A stretch of 64,000 nt of DNA from Clostridia bacterium (GTDB lineage: Bacteria; Bacillota; Clostridia; UBA1212): positions 1-64,000 of the forward strand of contig JAFSVU010000014.1 of the NCBI GenBank assembly GCA_017444825.1, given 5' to 3'. Below are positions 9,181-17,610 of the stretch, in pieces. Positions within the stretch are counted from its first letter, which is position 1. Each line of letters begins with the position of its first letter. The notes beneath the pieces were generated by a model that was not told where the DNA came from, did not search any database, and saw nothing but the letters and a program-made list of their open reading frames with translations. Made by a program: the position numbers and the translations under genes.

Positions 9181-10917
9181 ATGAAGCACAAACTGATATC
9201 GAAAATTAGCCTTTTCGGGCTGGCTTTGGCGATGATTTTTGCAGTCATGCCGGTCCCTTCAAATGCACGGATCAAGACGTACTCGTCCCTCTGGTCCGGC
9301 TATCGGGAGCCCCTCTCCCTGGGCGTCGAAAACACGCTTTTCAACGCTCTTAACATGTATAACACCTTCTGGACGCCTCTTTCGGACGTCTCAGTCTTTG
9401 GCACCACAGTGGAAACAAACCGGAAATTCGTGGCCGGTCACACCTACAGAGGCATCCCCTACGGACAGCCGGACAACAACGGATTTTACGTGGGATCAGG
9501 CCTTACGATTGTTAAGTATAAGGACGCAGTGGAGGATCCGGAAAATCCTTTCTACACCGAACGGGGCGAGACCCGGGCTTACACGGACCAAAACGGCCGG
9601 GTGATGTATTCGCCATACCTTTCGAACGACAGCGGCGGCTTTGTTTCTGCGGCTCTCCACATAGACAGGCGCACTCCGGCGGACATTGGCGCTGACTCAG
9701 ACCTTTTCCCTGTTATAGGGCAAAAATTGTCTCAGCTAAGGCCCGGCGATCTCCTCAACTCGGTGGAGCTCGATCATGTGATCCTGGTATACGACGTGGT
9801 CTATGACCATAAAGGAGGAAAGATCCAAAGCATCGTCACCATCGAGCAGACGCCGGACATAATAGTCATGCGCTCCTTCGGAAAAGGCGGCATCTACGGT
9901 TCCCTTTCGGACCTTCAGGACAAGATCTACACGGGGAAATACTACATACACAGATACACCGACTTTGACAATGTGGTTCCGCAGCCTCATGACGATTTTG
10001 ACACACCGATGATGGTGTATTGCATCTGCGAACCTGTCTCGGTTTTTTCCTGTAACTATAGGGCTGTCGGAAATGCATACGTCTCATTTTCAGAGGATTC
10101 ATTCAGGCTCGAAGGCTGGGCGATCATTAACCAGTATTGGGCTGGCGAGGTGAAAGGCTTCGAATACCTGATTTACGACAGCTTAGGCACAGAGAAGGAG
10201 GAATACACGATTCACAAGCTGAACGCAGAATACTGCGACGACCTCGACGCTCCGGTGTTCGGATTCGATTACATTCCCACCGACTATCGCGGGAAAGTGA
10301 ACTATTTCAGCGGCAACGTTCCCCTTGACGGCGTCGTGCCGGGCGACCTTATCGACATATACGCGGTAAATGGTAATGGAGAAAAACGCCTGATCGCGAC
10401 TCTGACAATTAGAGAGAAGCCATCCTCCCAATCTTTTGAAAGCTCTGTAGAATCGATCGAAACGGAGTGCGGCGAAGAAAATGTCAGACGCGCCACTCTG
10501 ACCAAAGTAGATACATTACCCATAAAGGGTTGGTGCGCTTCGGACGGCCTCATCCGTTTTGAGTTAAAGATCGATGACGGACTCTGGTACCAGCTTTCCC
10601 CCGAATTCCGGGAGGACGTGTGGGATCAGACATCGCAGCAGTATTCCAACTGCCGCGACTGCAACGCCTTTAACTGCAGCATAGACTTTTCCTCTCTTCC
10701 CGGCAACACCCACAACGTCACGTTGAGGGCGGTCCTTGAGGACGGAGGTACGTTCACGGTGCTTGAGTGCAGCTGCTCTAAAACACCCCCTGCGGTGATC
10801 GCATTGGTCATAGCGGGATCCTCAGTGCTTTTGTGCGGCGTTGCAGTAATTGTCTTTTTCATTGTAAAAAGAAAAAAGAAACTGACCCCGGAAACAGGGG
10901 AAACAATAACGAACTGA
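9181..10917 (+). CDS. Secreted NlpC/P60-like protein with C-terminal membrane anchor
   Basis: 578 residues: a signal peptide (about 1-29), a papain-like region, two or more beta-rich segments, then one transmembrane helix (about 537-560) and a basic tail with KRKKK. The N-terminal region resembles NlpC/P60 amidases: YRGIPYG at 89-95, SNDSGGFVSAAL at 148-159, RPGDLL and DHVILVYDV with H199. In active members the DCSGFV cysteine would align with S151, so the usual nucleophile is absent. The ATG at 9181 has AGGA upstream and begins the signal peptide; the upstream in-frame codons overlap the promoter. It may bind or scaffold cell-wall material rather than cut it. The family call is tentative. 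Confidence 0.5.
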   Translation: MKHKLISKISLFGLALAMIFAVMPVPSNARIKTYSSLWSGYREPLSLGVENTLFNALNMYNTFWTPLSDVSVFGTTVETNRKFVAGHTYRGIPYGQPDNNGFYVGSGLTIVKYKDAVEDPENPFYTERGETRAYTDQNGRVMYSPYLSNDSGGFVSAALHIDRRTPADIGADSDLFPVIGQKLSQLRPGDLLNSVELDHVILVYDVVYDHKGGKIQSIVTIEQTPDIIVMRSFGKGGIYGSLSDLQDKIYTGKYYIHRYTDFDNVVPQPHDDFDTPMMVYCICEPVSVFSCNYRAVGNAYVSFSEDSFRLEGWAIINQYWAGEVKGFEYLIYDSLGTEKEEYTIHKLNAEYCDDLDAPVFGFDYIPTDYRGKVNYFSGNVPLDGVVPGDLIDIYAVNGNGEKRLIATLTIREKPSSQSFESSVESIETECGEENVRRATLTKVDTLPIKGWCASDGLIRFELKIDDGLWYQLSPEFREDVWDQTSQQYSNCRDCNAFNCSIDFSSLPGNTHNVTLRAVLEDGGTFTVLECSCSKTPPAVIALVIAGSSVLLCGVAVIVFFIVKRKKKLTPETGETITN

Positions 10918-10929
10918 AAGGCATTTTTT

Positions 10930-12099
10930 ATGAACAATGAGTTTAAACCTGTCCTCGGGAGGTACGACCTCGACACGTGGATGGCGCCTGTCTGGAAAGG
11001 CACAGAAGTATACAATGAATCGGTAATGTTTGTGGGCATTGGCGATAAGGCCCCCCTCCTCTACCCCGCGGATAAGATCATTTCCGTGCGCTCCTTCGAC
11101 CTGAAGACCGAGTACGTGGAGGGCAAAGATTACGTTTTAAAAGACGGGAGGCTGGAGCTCACCGAGGGCACGTCCATCACTTACATTCCCGAGGACGTTT
11201 ATTACTCCGACAACCCGGAATTCCCCTTCCAGGTGAAGGTCATGCGCGACGGTGTGGAGACAAGCATCCGTTTCAGCGAGCTCATCTGCAAATACCAGGT
11301 GTTCGTGACGTACACACATAAATGCGGCCGCAAGGTATTCACGCCAAAGAACGAGAGCGAAAAATTCGCAAAACTCCTTAAAAAGCTTGAAAACGGCGAG
11401 GACGTCACATTGGTCTTTTATGGCGACAGCATCACCTTCGGCGCATCCGCAACGGACATGCTGGGCCTCGATCCCCACACGCCGATATGGGCGAAAATGT
11501 TCACCCATTTTCTTGCGAAGAAATACGGCTACACGGTTAAATACGTGGCGCCGGATCTTCCATCCACCGGTGAGGTGCCTTCCGAGCCGCTGGTTTTCGG
11601 AACCAATGGGACCATCACCTACATCAATCCCGCGGTGGGCGGCTGGAGAGTCGTTGACGGCATCGAGAAATTCGATACTTACGTAAAGCCTTTTGTGGAG
11701 GAATACGGCTGCGATTTCCTGCTCCTTGCATACGGTATGAACGACGGCGGAAATACGCCTGAGACCGAGAAAGAGCTGCAGCGTCAGCTTATCGACCTTT
11801 GCTTCGGCATCGCACCGGACGCGGAGATGCTTCTTCTCGCCACTATGGTGCCCAACAACGAATCGGTCAACGGCTGGTACGCAAATCAGCACCTTTACGA
11901 GCCCGTCTTCTATGAGCTTGCGGAGGAGTACACCGCTCTTGGAAAGCACATTGCCGTGGGTCAGATGACCACCATGAGCCTGTCCGTCCTCGAGACCAAG
12001 AGGTTCCGGGACTACACCGGAAACAACATCAACCACCCCAACGACTTCATGGCAAGGATCTACGCCCAGGTCGTTTATTCCACCGTCACAGGCGATTGA
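10930..12099 (+). CDS. SGNH/GDSL-family hydrolase, probable carbohydrate esterase
   Basis: 389 residues with an N-terminal beta domain (about 1-135) and a C-terminal SGNH fold. Catalytic Ser167 is in YGDSITFG, the block III asparagine N271 in GMNDG, and the C-terminal His369 in NNINHPND. This layout is typical of carbohydrate esterases that remove acetyl groups from sugars, although substrate cannot be read from sequence. No signal peptide is seen, so it is probably intracellular. It lies 12 bases after the NlpC-like gene and 24 bases before the GH1 gene, which suggests a plus-strand operon for handling imported glycosides. Confidence 0.8.
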   Translation: MNNEFKPVLGRYDLDTWMAPVWKGTEVYNESVMFVGIGDKAPLLYPADKIISVRSFDLKTEYVEGKDYVLKDGRLELTEGTSITYIPEDVYYSDNPEFPFQVKVMRDGVETSIRFSELICKYQVFVTYTHKCGRKVFTPKNESEKFAKLLKKLENGEDVTLVFYGDSITFGASATDMLGLDPHTPIWAKMFTHFLAKKYGYTVKYVAPDLPSTGEVPSEPLVFGTNGTITYINPAVGGWRVVDGIEKFDTYVKPFVEEYGCDFLLLAYGMNDGGNTPETEKELQRQLIDLCFGIAPDAEMLLLATMVPNNESVNGWYANQHLYEPVFYELAEEYTALGKHIAVGQMTTMSLSVLETKRFRDYTGNNINHPNDFMARIYAQVVYSTVTGD

Positions 12100-12123
12100 C
12101 AAGGTTTACGAAAGGTATTTCAC

Positions 12124-13479
12124 ATGAACAGAACCGATTTTCCGAAGGATTTTTTGTGGGGCATCGCGACTTCAGCGGCTCAAATAGAGGGCGGCGCGTT
12201 TGAAGGCGGCAAGGGGCTCGAGATCTGGGATGTATTTTCCAGAATTCCCGGCAGAATAGGTAATAACGACACTCCCGACGTGGCCTGCGACTACTATCAC
12301 AAGTACCCCGAGCAGCTTGAGCTTATGCGGTCCCTTGGTTTTAATTCCCACCGTTTTTCATTCTCCTGGGCAAGGATCTTCCCCGACGGCTTCGGCCGGG
12401 TGAATCAGGAGGGCCTTGATTTCTACCGCAGGGCTGTGGACAAGATGCTGGAGCTGGGACTCACGCCAAACGCGACCCTTTACCACTGGGACCTGCCCTT
12501 CGAGCTTGAATGCCGTGGCGGCTTTCTTTCGAGAGATATCGTGAAATGGTTCGGCGACTATGCAGAGCTCATTTTCAGAACGTTTAAAGATCAGATCCCT
12601 CTCTTCGTGACTTTCAACGAGCCCATTGCGACATACGTGGGTTACGGTCTCGGAGCCTTTGCCCCGGGACGCAAGGGAGAGAAGTTCGGCAGGATCGCCA
12701 ATCACAATCTGCTCCTGGCCCACGGCGAGGCGGTGAGGCGCTTCAGGGACGTGTGCGGACCTAAGAAAGAATTTGGTTTTGACCACCCGAACATAGGTAT
12801 TGTCGTGGACGTGTGGCACCATCACCCCGCCCGCAAGGACAACCCCGACGACGTGAGGATCGCGGAGCTGGAAAACGAGAAGACCTACAGGTCCTACATG
12901 GCCCCCATATTTAACGGCGGCTACCGTGAGCCCCTGCTTCGCTACATGGAGGAGACCGGTTCCATGCCTGACATTCTCCCCGGAGACATGGAGAGCATCT
13001 GCGAGCCCCTGGACTTTTTCGGTCTCAACTGCTACAACCGGGTGGTGGACAGCGCGGATCCTTCGGCAACTAAAGAGGAGATCGAGCACAGAGGCGGAAA
13101 CTTCATGGACAACGGCCAGGAGTACTACCCGAAGGCGATATACGACGCCCTCTTTAACGTAAAAACCAATTTCACCCGCGACCTGCCCATCTTCATCACC
13201 GAGAACGGCACGTTTGGCCTTGGCGAGAAGATCGAGGTCGAGGACGGGAAGCAGGTCATCCACGACCCCACCCGCATTCGCTACTACAAGGGCTTCATCG
13301 AGTGGCTGAAAAAGGCTATGGACGAGGGCATCGACGTTAGAGGCTATTTTGCATGGACGCTCCTTGACAATTTCGAGTGGACCGCAGGGTACGGGTACAG
13401 GTTCGGGCTTGTGAGGAAAGAGGGAGACTCGTACATCAAAAAGGACAGCGCGTCTTTCTTCGAGGACTTTTTAAAGTAA
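12124..13479 (+). CDS. bglA: GH1 beta-glucosidase / 6-phospho-beta-glucosidase
   Basis: A 451-residue GH1 barrel enzyme of normal length. The acid/base E166 is in TFNEP and the nucleophile E360 is in ITENG; HWDLP and the late DNFEWTAGY are typical aglycone and sugar-binding segments. No signal peptide. The final EWTAGY segment fits a plain beta-glucosidase or related glycosidase better than a phospho-specific enzyme, but this is a weak inference. Its stop TAA is the first unit of heptamer array C. Confidence 0.92.
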   Translation: MNRTDFPKDFLWGIATSAAQIEGGAFEGGKGLEIWDVFSRIPGRIGNNDTPDVACDYYHKYPEQLELMRSLGFNSHRFSFSWARIFPDGFGRVNQEGLDFYRRAVDKMLELGLTPNATLYHWDLPFELECRGGFLSRDIVKWFGDYAELIFRTFKDQIPLFVTFNEPIATYVGYGLGAFAPGRKGEKFGRIANHNLLLAHGEAVRRFRDVCGPKKEFGFDHPNIGIVVDVWHHHPARKDNPDDVRIAELENEKTYRSYMAPIFNGGYREPLLRYMEETGSMPDILPGDMESICEPLDFFGLNCYNRVVDSADPSATKEEIEHRGGNFMDNGQEYYPKAIYDALFNVKTNFTRDLPIFITENGTFGLGEKIEVEDGKQVIHDPTRIRYYKGFIEWLKKAMDEGIDVRGYFAWTLLDNFEWTAGYGYRFGLVRKEGDSYIKKDSASFFEDFLK

Positions 13480-13530
13480 CAGGTAATAGGTAAGAAGTAA
13501 TAAGTAAAAGGTAATGGTAAACAAGTAAAA
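13477..13530 (+). repeat. Heptamer array C
   Basis: Starts with the stop codon of the GH1 gene: TAACAGG, TAATAGG, TAAGAAG, TAATAAG, TAAAAGG in succession, then degenerate units. It has no GTGCCG word, and is the shortest of the seven arrays. Confidence 0.8.
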
Positions 13531-13546
13531 AGTGAGGATTTTGGTT

Positions 13547-14296
13547 ATGAAAAAGTATCTGTATATTGTTTTTGCGGCGGTATTGGCCATGGTGCTTCTG
13601 CTCGCAGCATGTACGCCCGGTCAGACGGCTGACCCCACAAAGGCCCCCGAGGCTGACGTGACGACCGATGCTCCCGCGGAGGAAGCTACGCCTGAGGTTA
13701 CGGAAGCTCCCGAAGAGCCCACCGAGGAGCCCACCGAGGCCGCTCCCACCGAGGAACCCACCGCGACTCCGGAGCCAGAGGCCGACAAGTCCATTGAAAA
13801 AGGAACCAACGTGGCTCTGACCGCCGAGATCGAGGACGTTTCGTCCACAACAGGCGCTACACACGTGCAGTGGGGCTGGTCCTATGAGTTCATCAACGAC
13901 GGCATCATCTACCAGGTCGGAGAGGAGCCCAGTCTCGGCTGGACTACCAACGTGGGCGTGAACCCGGACGACCCGGATCAGGAGGAGTGGATCATCTTCT
14001 GCCTCGACAAATACACGTCCATCGACAAGGTACGAGTCTGCCCGACCATAAGCGGAGTCTGCTTCCCCGTCGACTTCCACATCGAAGTCTCTCTGGACGG
14101 CGAGAACTACGCAACAGTGGCGTCCGTGGAAGGTTGCAACAATGCTAAAACCTCCGATGAGACGCCTGTTGAACTGACATTCGATGCCGTAACAGCAAAA
14201 TATGTTAAATTTGTGGCGACCAAGCTCCACGACGTGCCCTCCGGCAACGACGGCATCCTGATGCAGATCGGCGAGATCGAAATCATTGCGGCATGA
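13547..14296 (+). CDS. Lipoprotein with F5/8 type C (discoidin-like) domain
   Basis: About 249 residues: lipobox LLAAC (Cys 22), an acidic Pro/Thr/Glu linker (about 25-82), and a C-terminal jelly-roll domain of the discoidin/CBM32 type (SIEKGTNVALT, DKVRVCPT, FHIEVSLDGENY, AKYVKFVATKL). The domain commonly binds galactosides or other sugars at cell surfaces. The ATG at 13547 is chosen over an earlier GTG because it begins the signal peptide and has GTGAGG upstream. There is no catalytic domain, so it is probably a surface glycan-binding lipoprotein that follows the GH1 gene. Confidence 0.75.
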   Translation: MKKYLYIVFAAVLAMVLLLAACTPGQTADPTKAPEADVTTDAPAEEATPEVTEAPEEPTEEPTEAAPTEEPTATPEPEADKSIEKGTNVALTAEIEDVSSTTGATHVQWGWSYEFINDGIIYQVGEEPSLGWTTNVGVNPDDPDQEEWIIFCLDKYTSIDKVRVCPTISGVCFPVDFHIEVSLDGENYATVASVEGCNNAKTSDETPVELTFDAVTAKYVKFVATKLHDVPSGNDGILMQIGEIEIIAA

Positions 14297-14300
14297 CCCG

Positions 14301-14876
14301 TTAAACAGTCTTCAGCGCCTCGTATATCGCGGCAACGGGAAAGCCCACCACGTTGTTATAATCACCGCTGATCCTGCGGATGTGCTTTGAAAAAGCGCCC
14401 TGGATCGCGTATGCTCCTGCCTTGTCACTGTACTCTCCGGTGGCAAGGTATTCTTTTATCTCTTCGTCGGAAATTTCCGCAAAAGTGACCTCCGTCACCT
14501 CGCAAAGGCTCCGTTTCTCGACCTTTCCGCCGCGCCTGCTCATGATCACCACGCCCGTGGCCACGATATGGGTCTTCCCGGAAAGCTTTTTCAGCATGGC
14601 AAAGCCCTCGTCAATGTCCTTCGGCTTCCCAAGTATCTCCCCGTCTATCGCAACGCAGGTGTCAGCTGTGATGATTATCTCGTCATCGCCAATGCCCCTC
14701 GCTTCAAGAGCTCCGTCGGCCTTTTCATTGGCGATCTCCAAGGCGAAGGTCTCCGGGTCCTTCGAGCTGCTTTTTTCCTCTGTATCTACGGAAAAAGTGA
14801 TGAAGGGCCTGCCCAGGTATTTTATCAGTTCGCGGCGCCTTGGCGAATTGGACGCAAGGCATAACGTTTTTTCCAT
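14301..14876 (-). CDS. maf: Maf-family nucleotide pyrophosphatase
   Basis: 191 residues, the standard Maf length. ASNSPRRREL near the N-terminus and ITADTCVAIDG are the family's substrate- and metal-binding segments. Maf proteins hydrolyse non-canonical or canonical nucleoside triphosphates (dTTP/UTP or modified bases) and are linked to septum formation in Bacillus. It runs convergent with the discoidin lipoprotein, four bases between stops, and is downstream of the Kor operon terminator. Confidence 0.92.
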   Translation of the reverse strand: MEKTLCLASNSPRRRELIKYLGRPFITFSVDTEEKSSSKDPETFALEIANEKADGALEARGIGDDEIIITADTCVAIDGEILGKPKDIDEGFAMLKKLSGKTHIVATGVVIMSRRGGKVEKRSLCEVTEVTFAEISDEEIKEYLATGEYSDKAGAYAIQGAFSKHIRRISGDYNNVVGFPVAAIYEALKTV

Positions 14877-14892
14877 TTCTGGTCATCTCCGT

Positions 14893-14951
14893 ATAAAAAA
14901 GATCCGGGGCATCGCCTTTTAAAGCAGTGTCCCGAACCGAAAAAGATCTTT
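14893..14951 (-). terminator. Probable terminator of the Kor/Vor operon
   Basis: On the minus strand AAAGATC and GATCTTT arms, with an inner CGGG/CCCG pairing, are followed by a T-run. It sits between korC and maf. The loop is large, so confidence is moderate. Confidence 0.45.
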
Positions 14952-14955
14952 GTTA

Positions 14956-15486
14956 TCAGTATTTTGCGCCTTTTTCAAGAGCTGCCATCTCGTCCGGTAT
15001 CATACCGTGCTTCTTTGGCGGCAGTATCTTGTAGAGGGCCTTCTCGAAGTTCTCGCGGGAGACCACATTGGTCACTTCAAAGAGCTTTCCGAGGAGAATG
15101 ATGCCTGCGAAGGTCGCATTGCCAAGGTCGTAAGCCATCTGTGTGGCCGGGATGGCGTATACCTCCACGTCCTTGCGTTCGGGCATAACGGGAACCAGGG
15201 AACTGTCAAGTATCACCACGCCGCCGGGGACCAGATATTTCTCGAATTTTTCCAGAGAAGGCTGGTTCATGACGATGATGGCGGTGGCCTTGTTTACGAT
15301 AGGTGAGCCCACCTCTTCATCGGCAACGATAACGTTGCAGTTTGCGGTGCCTCCGCGCATCTCCGGTCCGTAAGACGGGAGCCAGGACACGTTCTTGCCC
15401 TCTTCGAGGCCTGCCATCGCAATAAATTTACCCATGGACAGGATGCCCTGTCCGCCAAATCCGGCTAAAATGATTTCCTGCATCAT
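14956..15486 (-). CDS. korC: 2-oxoacid:ferredoxin oxidoreductase, gamma subunit
   Basis: The 176-residue gamma subunit of a Kor/Vor-type enzyme that oxidises 2-oxoacids with CoA and reduces ferredoxin. The N-terminal GFGGQGILSMG and PSYGPEMRGGTANCNV motifs are diagnostic. It starts two bases after the beta subunit stop; of two adjacent ATGs the second has the better spacing to GGAGG. It is the last gene of the delta-alpha-beta-gamma order. Whether the substrate is 2-oxoglutarate or branched-chain 2-oxoacids cannot be decided from sequence here. Confidence 0.9.
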   Translation of the reverse strand: MMQEIILAGFGGQGILSMGKFIAMAGLEEGKNVSWLPSYGPEMRGGTANCNVIVADEEVGSPIVNKATAIIVMNQPSLEKFEKYLVPGGVVILDSSLVPVMPERKDVEVYAIPATQMAYDLGNATFAGIILLGKLFEVTNVVSRENFEKALYKILPPKKHGMIPDEMAALEKGAKY

Positions 15487-15487
15487 G

Positions 15488-16234
15488 TCACACCTCCAGA
15501 TCCTTGCCCTTGAAGTTGCCCAGAGGGTAGTGCTCCATCATGTTCTGCTCAAGCCACTCGAGGGATTTCTGAGGATTCATACCCCAGTTGGTGGGGCAGA
15601 TCGAGAGCACCTCGACAATGGAGAACCCTTTGCCGGCCATCTGCACCTGGAAGGCCTTTTTGATGGCGGCCTTGGCTTTTCTCACGTTGGCCACGTTGTT
15701 AACGGCAACTCTCTCGACGAAAGCGGCGCCTTCAAGAGTTGAAAGCATCTCGCATACTCTGATGGGGTAGCCGTGGAGCTCCGGCTTTCTGCCGAAGGGG
15801 GTGGTGGTTGTGACCTGGCCCACAAGGGTCGTGGGAGCCATCTGGCCGCTGGTCATACCGTATATCGCATTGTTTACGAAAATGGTGGTGATCTTCTCGC
15901 CTCTTGTGGCCGCGTGAACTATCTCAGCGGTTCCGATGGCCGCGAGGTCGCCGTCGCCCTGGTACGTAAAAACCTGTCTGTCGGGGAGTGAGCGGCGAAG
16001 TCCCGTAGCAACTGCCGGAGCTCTTCCGTGGGCAGCCTGGACCATGTCGCAGTTGAAATATTCATAGCTGTTGTAGGTGCAGCCGACGCTTGCAACGCCT
16101 ACCGTGGTGCCTTCTATCCCGAGCTCGTCGAGAACTTCAGCCACAAGGCGGTGGATCAATCCGTGGGTGCATCCGGGGCAGTAATGAAACGGCTTGTCTG
16201 TGAGCGCGTGGGGTTTCTTGAAAACTGTTGCCAT
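15488..16234 (-). CDS. korB: 2-oxoacid:ferredoxin oxidoreductase, beta subunit (TPP-binding)
   Basis: 248-residue thiamine-diphosphate-binding subunit. The GDGDLAAIG motif and the partner NNAIYGMTSGQ form the Mg-TPP site; conserved cysteines near the N-terminus (CPGCTHG) fit family members that carry or contact an Fe-S cluster. It is 13 bases downstream of korA and pairs with it as the catalytic core. Confidence 0.92.
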   Translation of the reverse strand: MATVFKKPHALTDKPFHYCPGCTHGLIHRLVAEVLDELGIEGTTVGVASVGCTYNSYEYFNCDMVQAAHGRAPAVATGLRRSLPDRQVFTYQGDGDLAAIGTAEIVHAATRGEKITTIFVNNAIYGMTSGQMAPTTLVGQVTTTTPFGRKPELHGYPIRVCEMLSTLEGAAFVERVAVNNVANVRKAKAAIKKAFQVQMAGKGFSIVEVLSICPTNWGMNPQKSLEWLEQNMMEHYPLGNFKGKDLEV

Positions 16235-16247
16235 TTTGCTCGCCTCC

Positions 16248-17312
16248 TTACTTTTCAGCCGCGATCTTGCGGACCTGATCTAAAATTTCGTTCTGGGAGG
16301 GGACGTTGCCGCCTGTTCTTCCGTAGAACCTTACTTCGTTTTTACCGTTGACCGCGAGTTTTACGTCCTCGATCATCTGGCCTGCGCTCATCTCAACGCA
16401 GAGGAAGCTCTTGACCTTATCGGCGTATTTTGCGTAGGACTCAGACGGGAACGGCCAGAGCGTGATAGGCCTTATGAGACCGACCTTGATGCCCTCTTTT
16501 TCCGCGTCCTTGATGACGTTCTTCACGATCCTGGAGATGGTGCCGTAAGCGGTGACGATTATGTCCGCACCTTCGCAGTTGAATTCCTCAACGCGGGTCT
16601 CATTGGCTTTGATCTCCGCATATTTCTTCTGGAGCTTCTGGTTATGAGCCTCGAGAACGTCAGCCTCGATGTAGATGGAGGTGATGGTGTGGTGGGGCCT
16701 TTCCAGCTTGCTTCCGCAGGCGGCCCAGGTGGATTTGTCAGCCTTGTAGATCGGCTCCTCGTCTCTGAACGTGACCGCTTCCATCATCTGGCCAAGGTAA
16801 CCGTCGCCCATAACGACCACAGGATTTCTGTATTTATCGGCAATATTGAACGCCTCGACCACCAGCTCGTACATCTCCTGAACACTGCAGGGAGCAAGTA
16901 CGGGCAGTCTGTAGTCGCCGTGTCCGCCGCCCTTCACCATCTGGAAATAGTCACACTGGGCCGGAAGTATACCGCCAAGGCCCGGGCCGCATCTTACGAT
17001 GTCGATGATGACCATGGGAAGCTCCGAACCCGCAGAGTAGGATATGCCCTCCTGTTTAAGAGAGATGCCGGGGCTCGAAGATGACGTCATAGCCCTTACG
17101 CCTGCGCTTGCGGCGCCGTATACCATGTTGATGGCCGCCAGCTCGCTCTCAGCCTGAACGAAAGTACCGCCCAGCTGTTCCATTTTCTTTGCCATGTAAT
17201 GCGCAACCTCGGTCTGAGGCGTGATCGGATAACCAAAGTAGTGCCTGCAGCCTGCTCTTAAGGCCGCCTCGGCGATGACTTCGTTGCCCTTCATAAGAAT
17301 TCTTTCACCCAT
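16248..17312 (-). CDS. korA: 2-oxoacid:ferredoxin oxidoreductase, alpha subunit
   Basis: 354 residues, with the pyrimidine-binding and CoA-binding halves typical of Kor/Vor alpha subunits. GYPITPQTEV near residue 30 is the family motif; GPGLGGILPAQCDYF and TSSSSPGISLKQE are also typical. It lies 12 bases after the ferredoxin subunit. Annotation as VorB-like (3-methyl-2-oxobutanoate) or KorA-like (2-oxoglutarate) is equally plausible. Confidence 0.92.
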   Translation of the reverse strand: MGERILMKGNEVIAEAALRAGCRHYFGYPITPQTEVAHYMAKKMEQLGGTFVQAESELAAINMVYGAASAGVRAMTSSSSPGISLKQEGISYSAGSELPMVIIDIVRCGPGLGGILPAQCDYFQMVKGGGHGDYRLPVLAPCSVQEMYELVVEAFNIADKYRNPVVVMGDGYLGQMMEAVTFRDEEPIYKADKSTWAACGSKLERPHHTITSIYIEADVLEAHNQKLQKKYAEIKANETRVEEFNCEGADIIVTAYGTISRIVKNVIKDAEKEGIKVGLIRPITLWPFPSESYAKYADKVKSFLCVEMSAGQMIEDVKLAVNGKNEVRFYGRTGGNVPSQNEILDQVRKIAAEK

Positions 17313-17324
17313 GAGTACGCCTCC

Positions 17325-17531
17325 TTACCTTTCGACGGTTATAACACAGTCGGGGCACATTGTCGCACAAGATGCGCATCCGATGCATTTTTCCATTTCG
17401 AGAACACCCGCAGGATGGTAGCCGTTCTTGTTGAGCACGTCCTCGCGGATCACGACGATTTTTTTCGGGCAGGCAACCACACAATGCTTGCAGCCCTTGC
17501 ACCTGTCAATATCAAAAGTTACTTTAGCCAT
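17325..17531 (-). CDS. korD: 2-oxoacid:ferredoxin oxidoreductase, delta subunit (2[4Fe-4S] ferredoxin)
   Basis: A 68-residue ferredoxin with two complete cluster motifs, CKGCKHCVVACP and CIGCASCATMCP. The ATG at 17531 is preceded by AGGAGGTT; an upstream in-frame extension lacks family similarity and was rejected. It carries electrons from the TPP core to soluble ferredoxin and is the first gene of the operon. Confidence 0.93.
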   Translation of the reverse strand: MAKVTFDIDRCKGCKHCVVACPKKIVVIREDVLNKNGYHPAGVLEMEKCIGCASCATMCPDCVITVER

Positions 17532-17610
17532 AGAACCTCCTTGCGCCTCGTGCGCAGAGAAAAGTATTGTACAAATTAGAAATTTTATCACTTCACCGGC
17601 CGCGGTTCAA

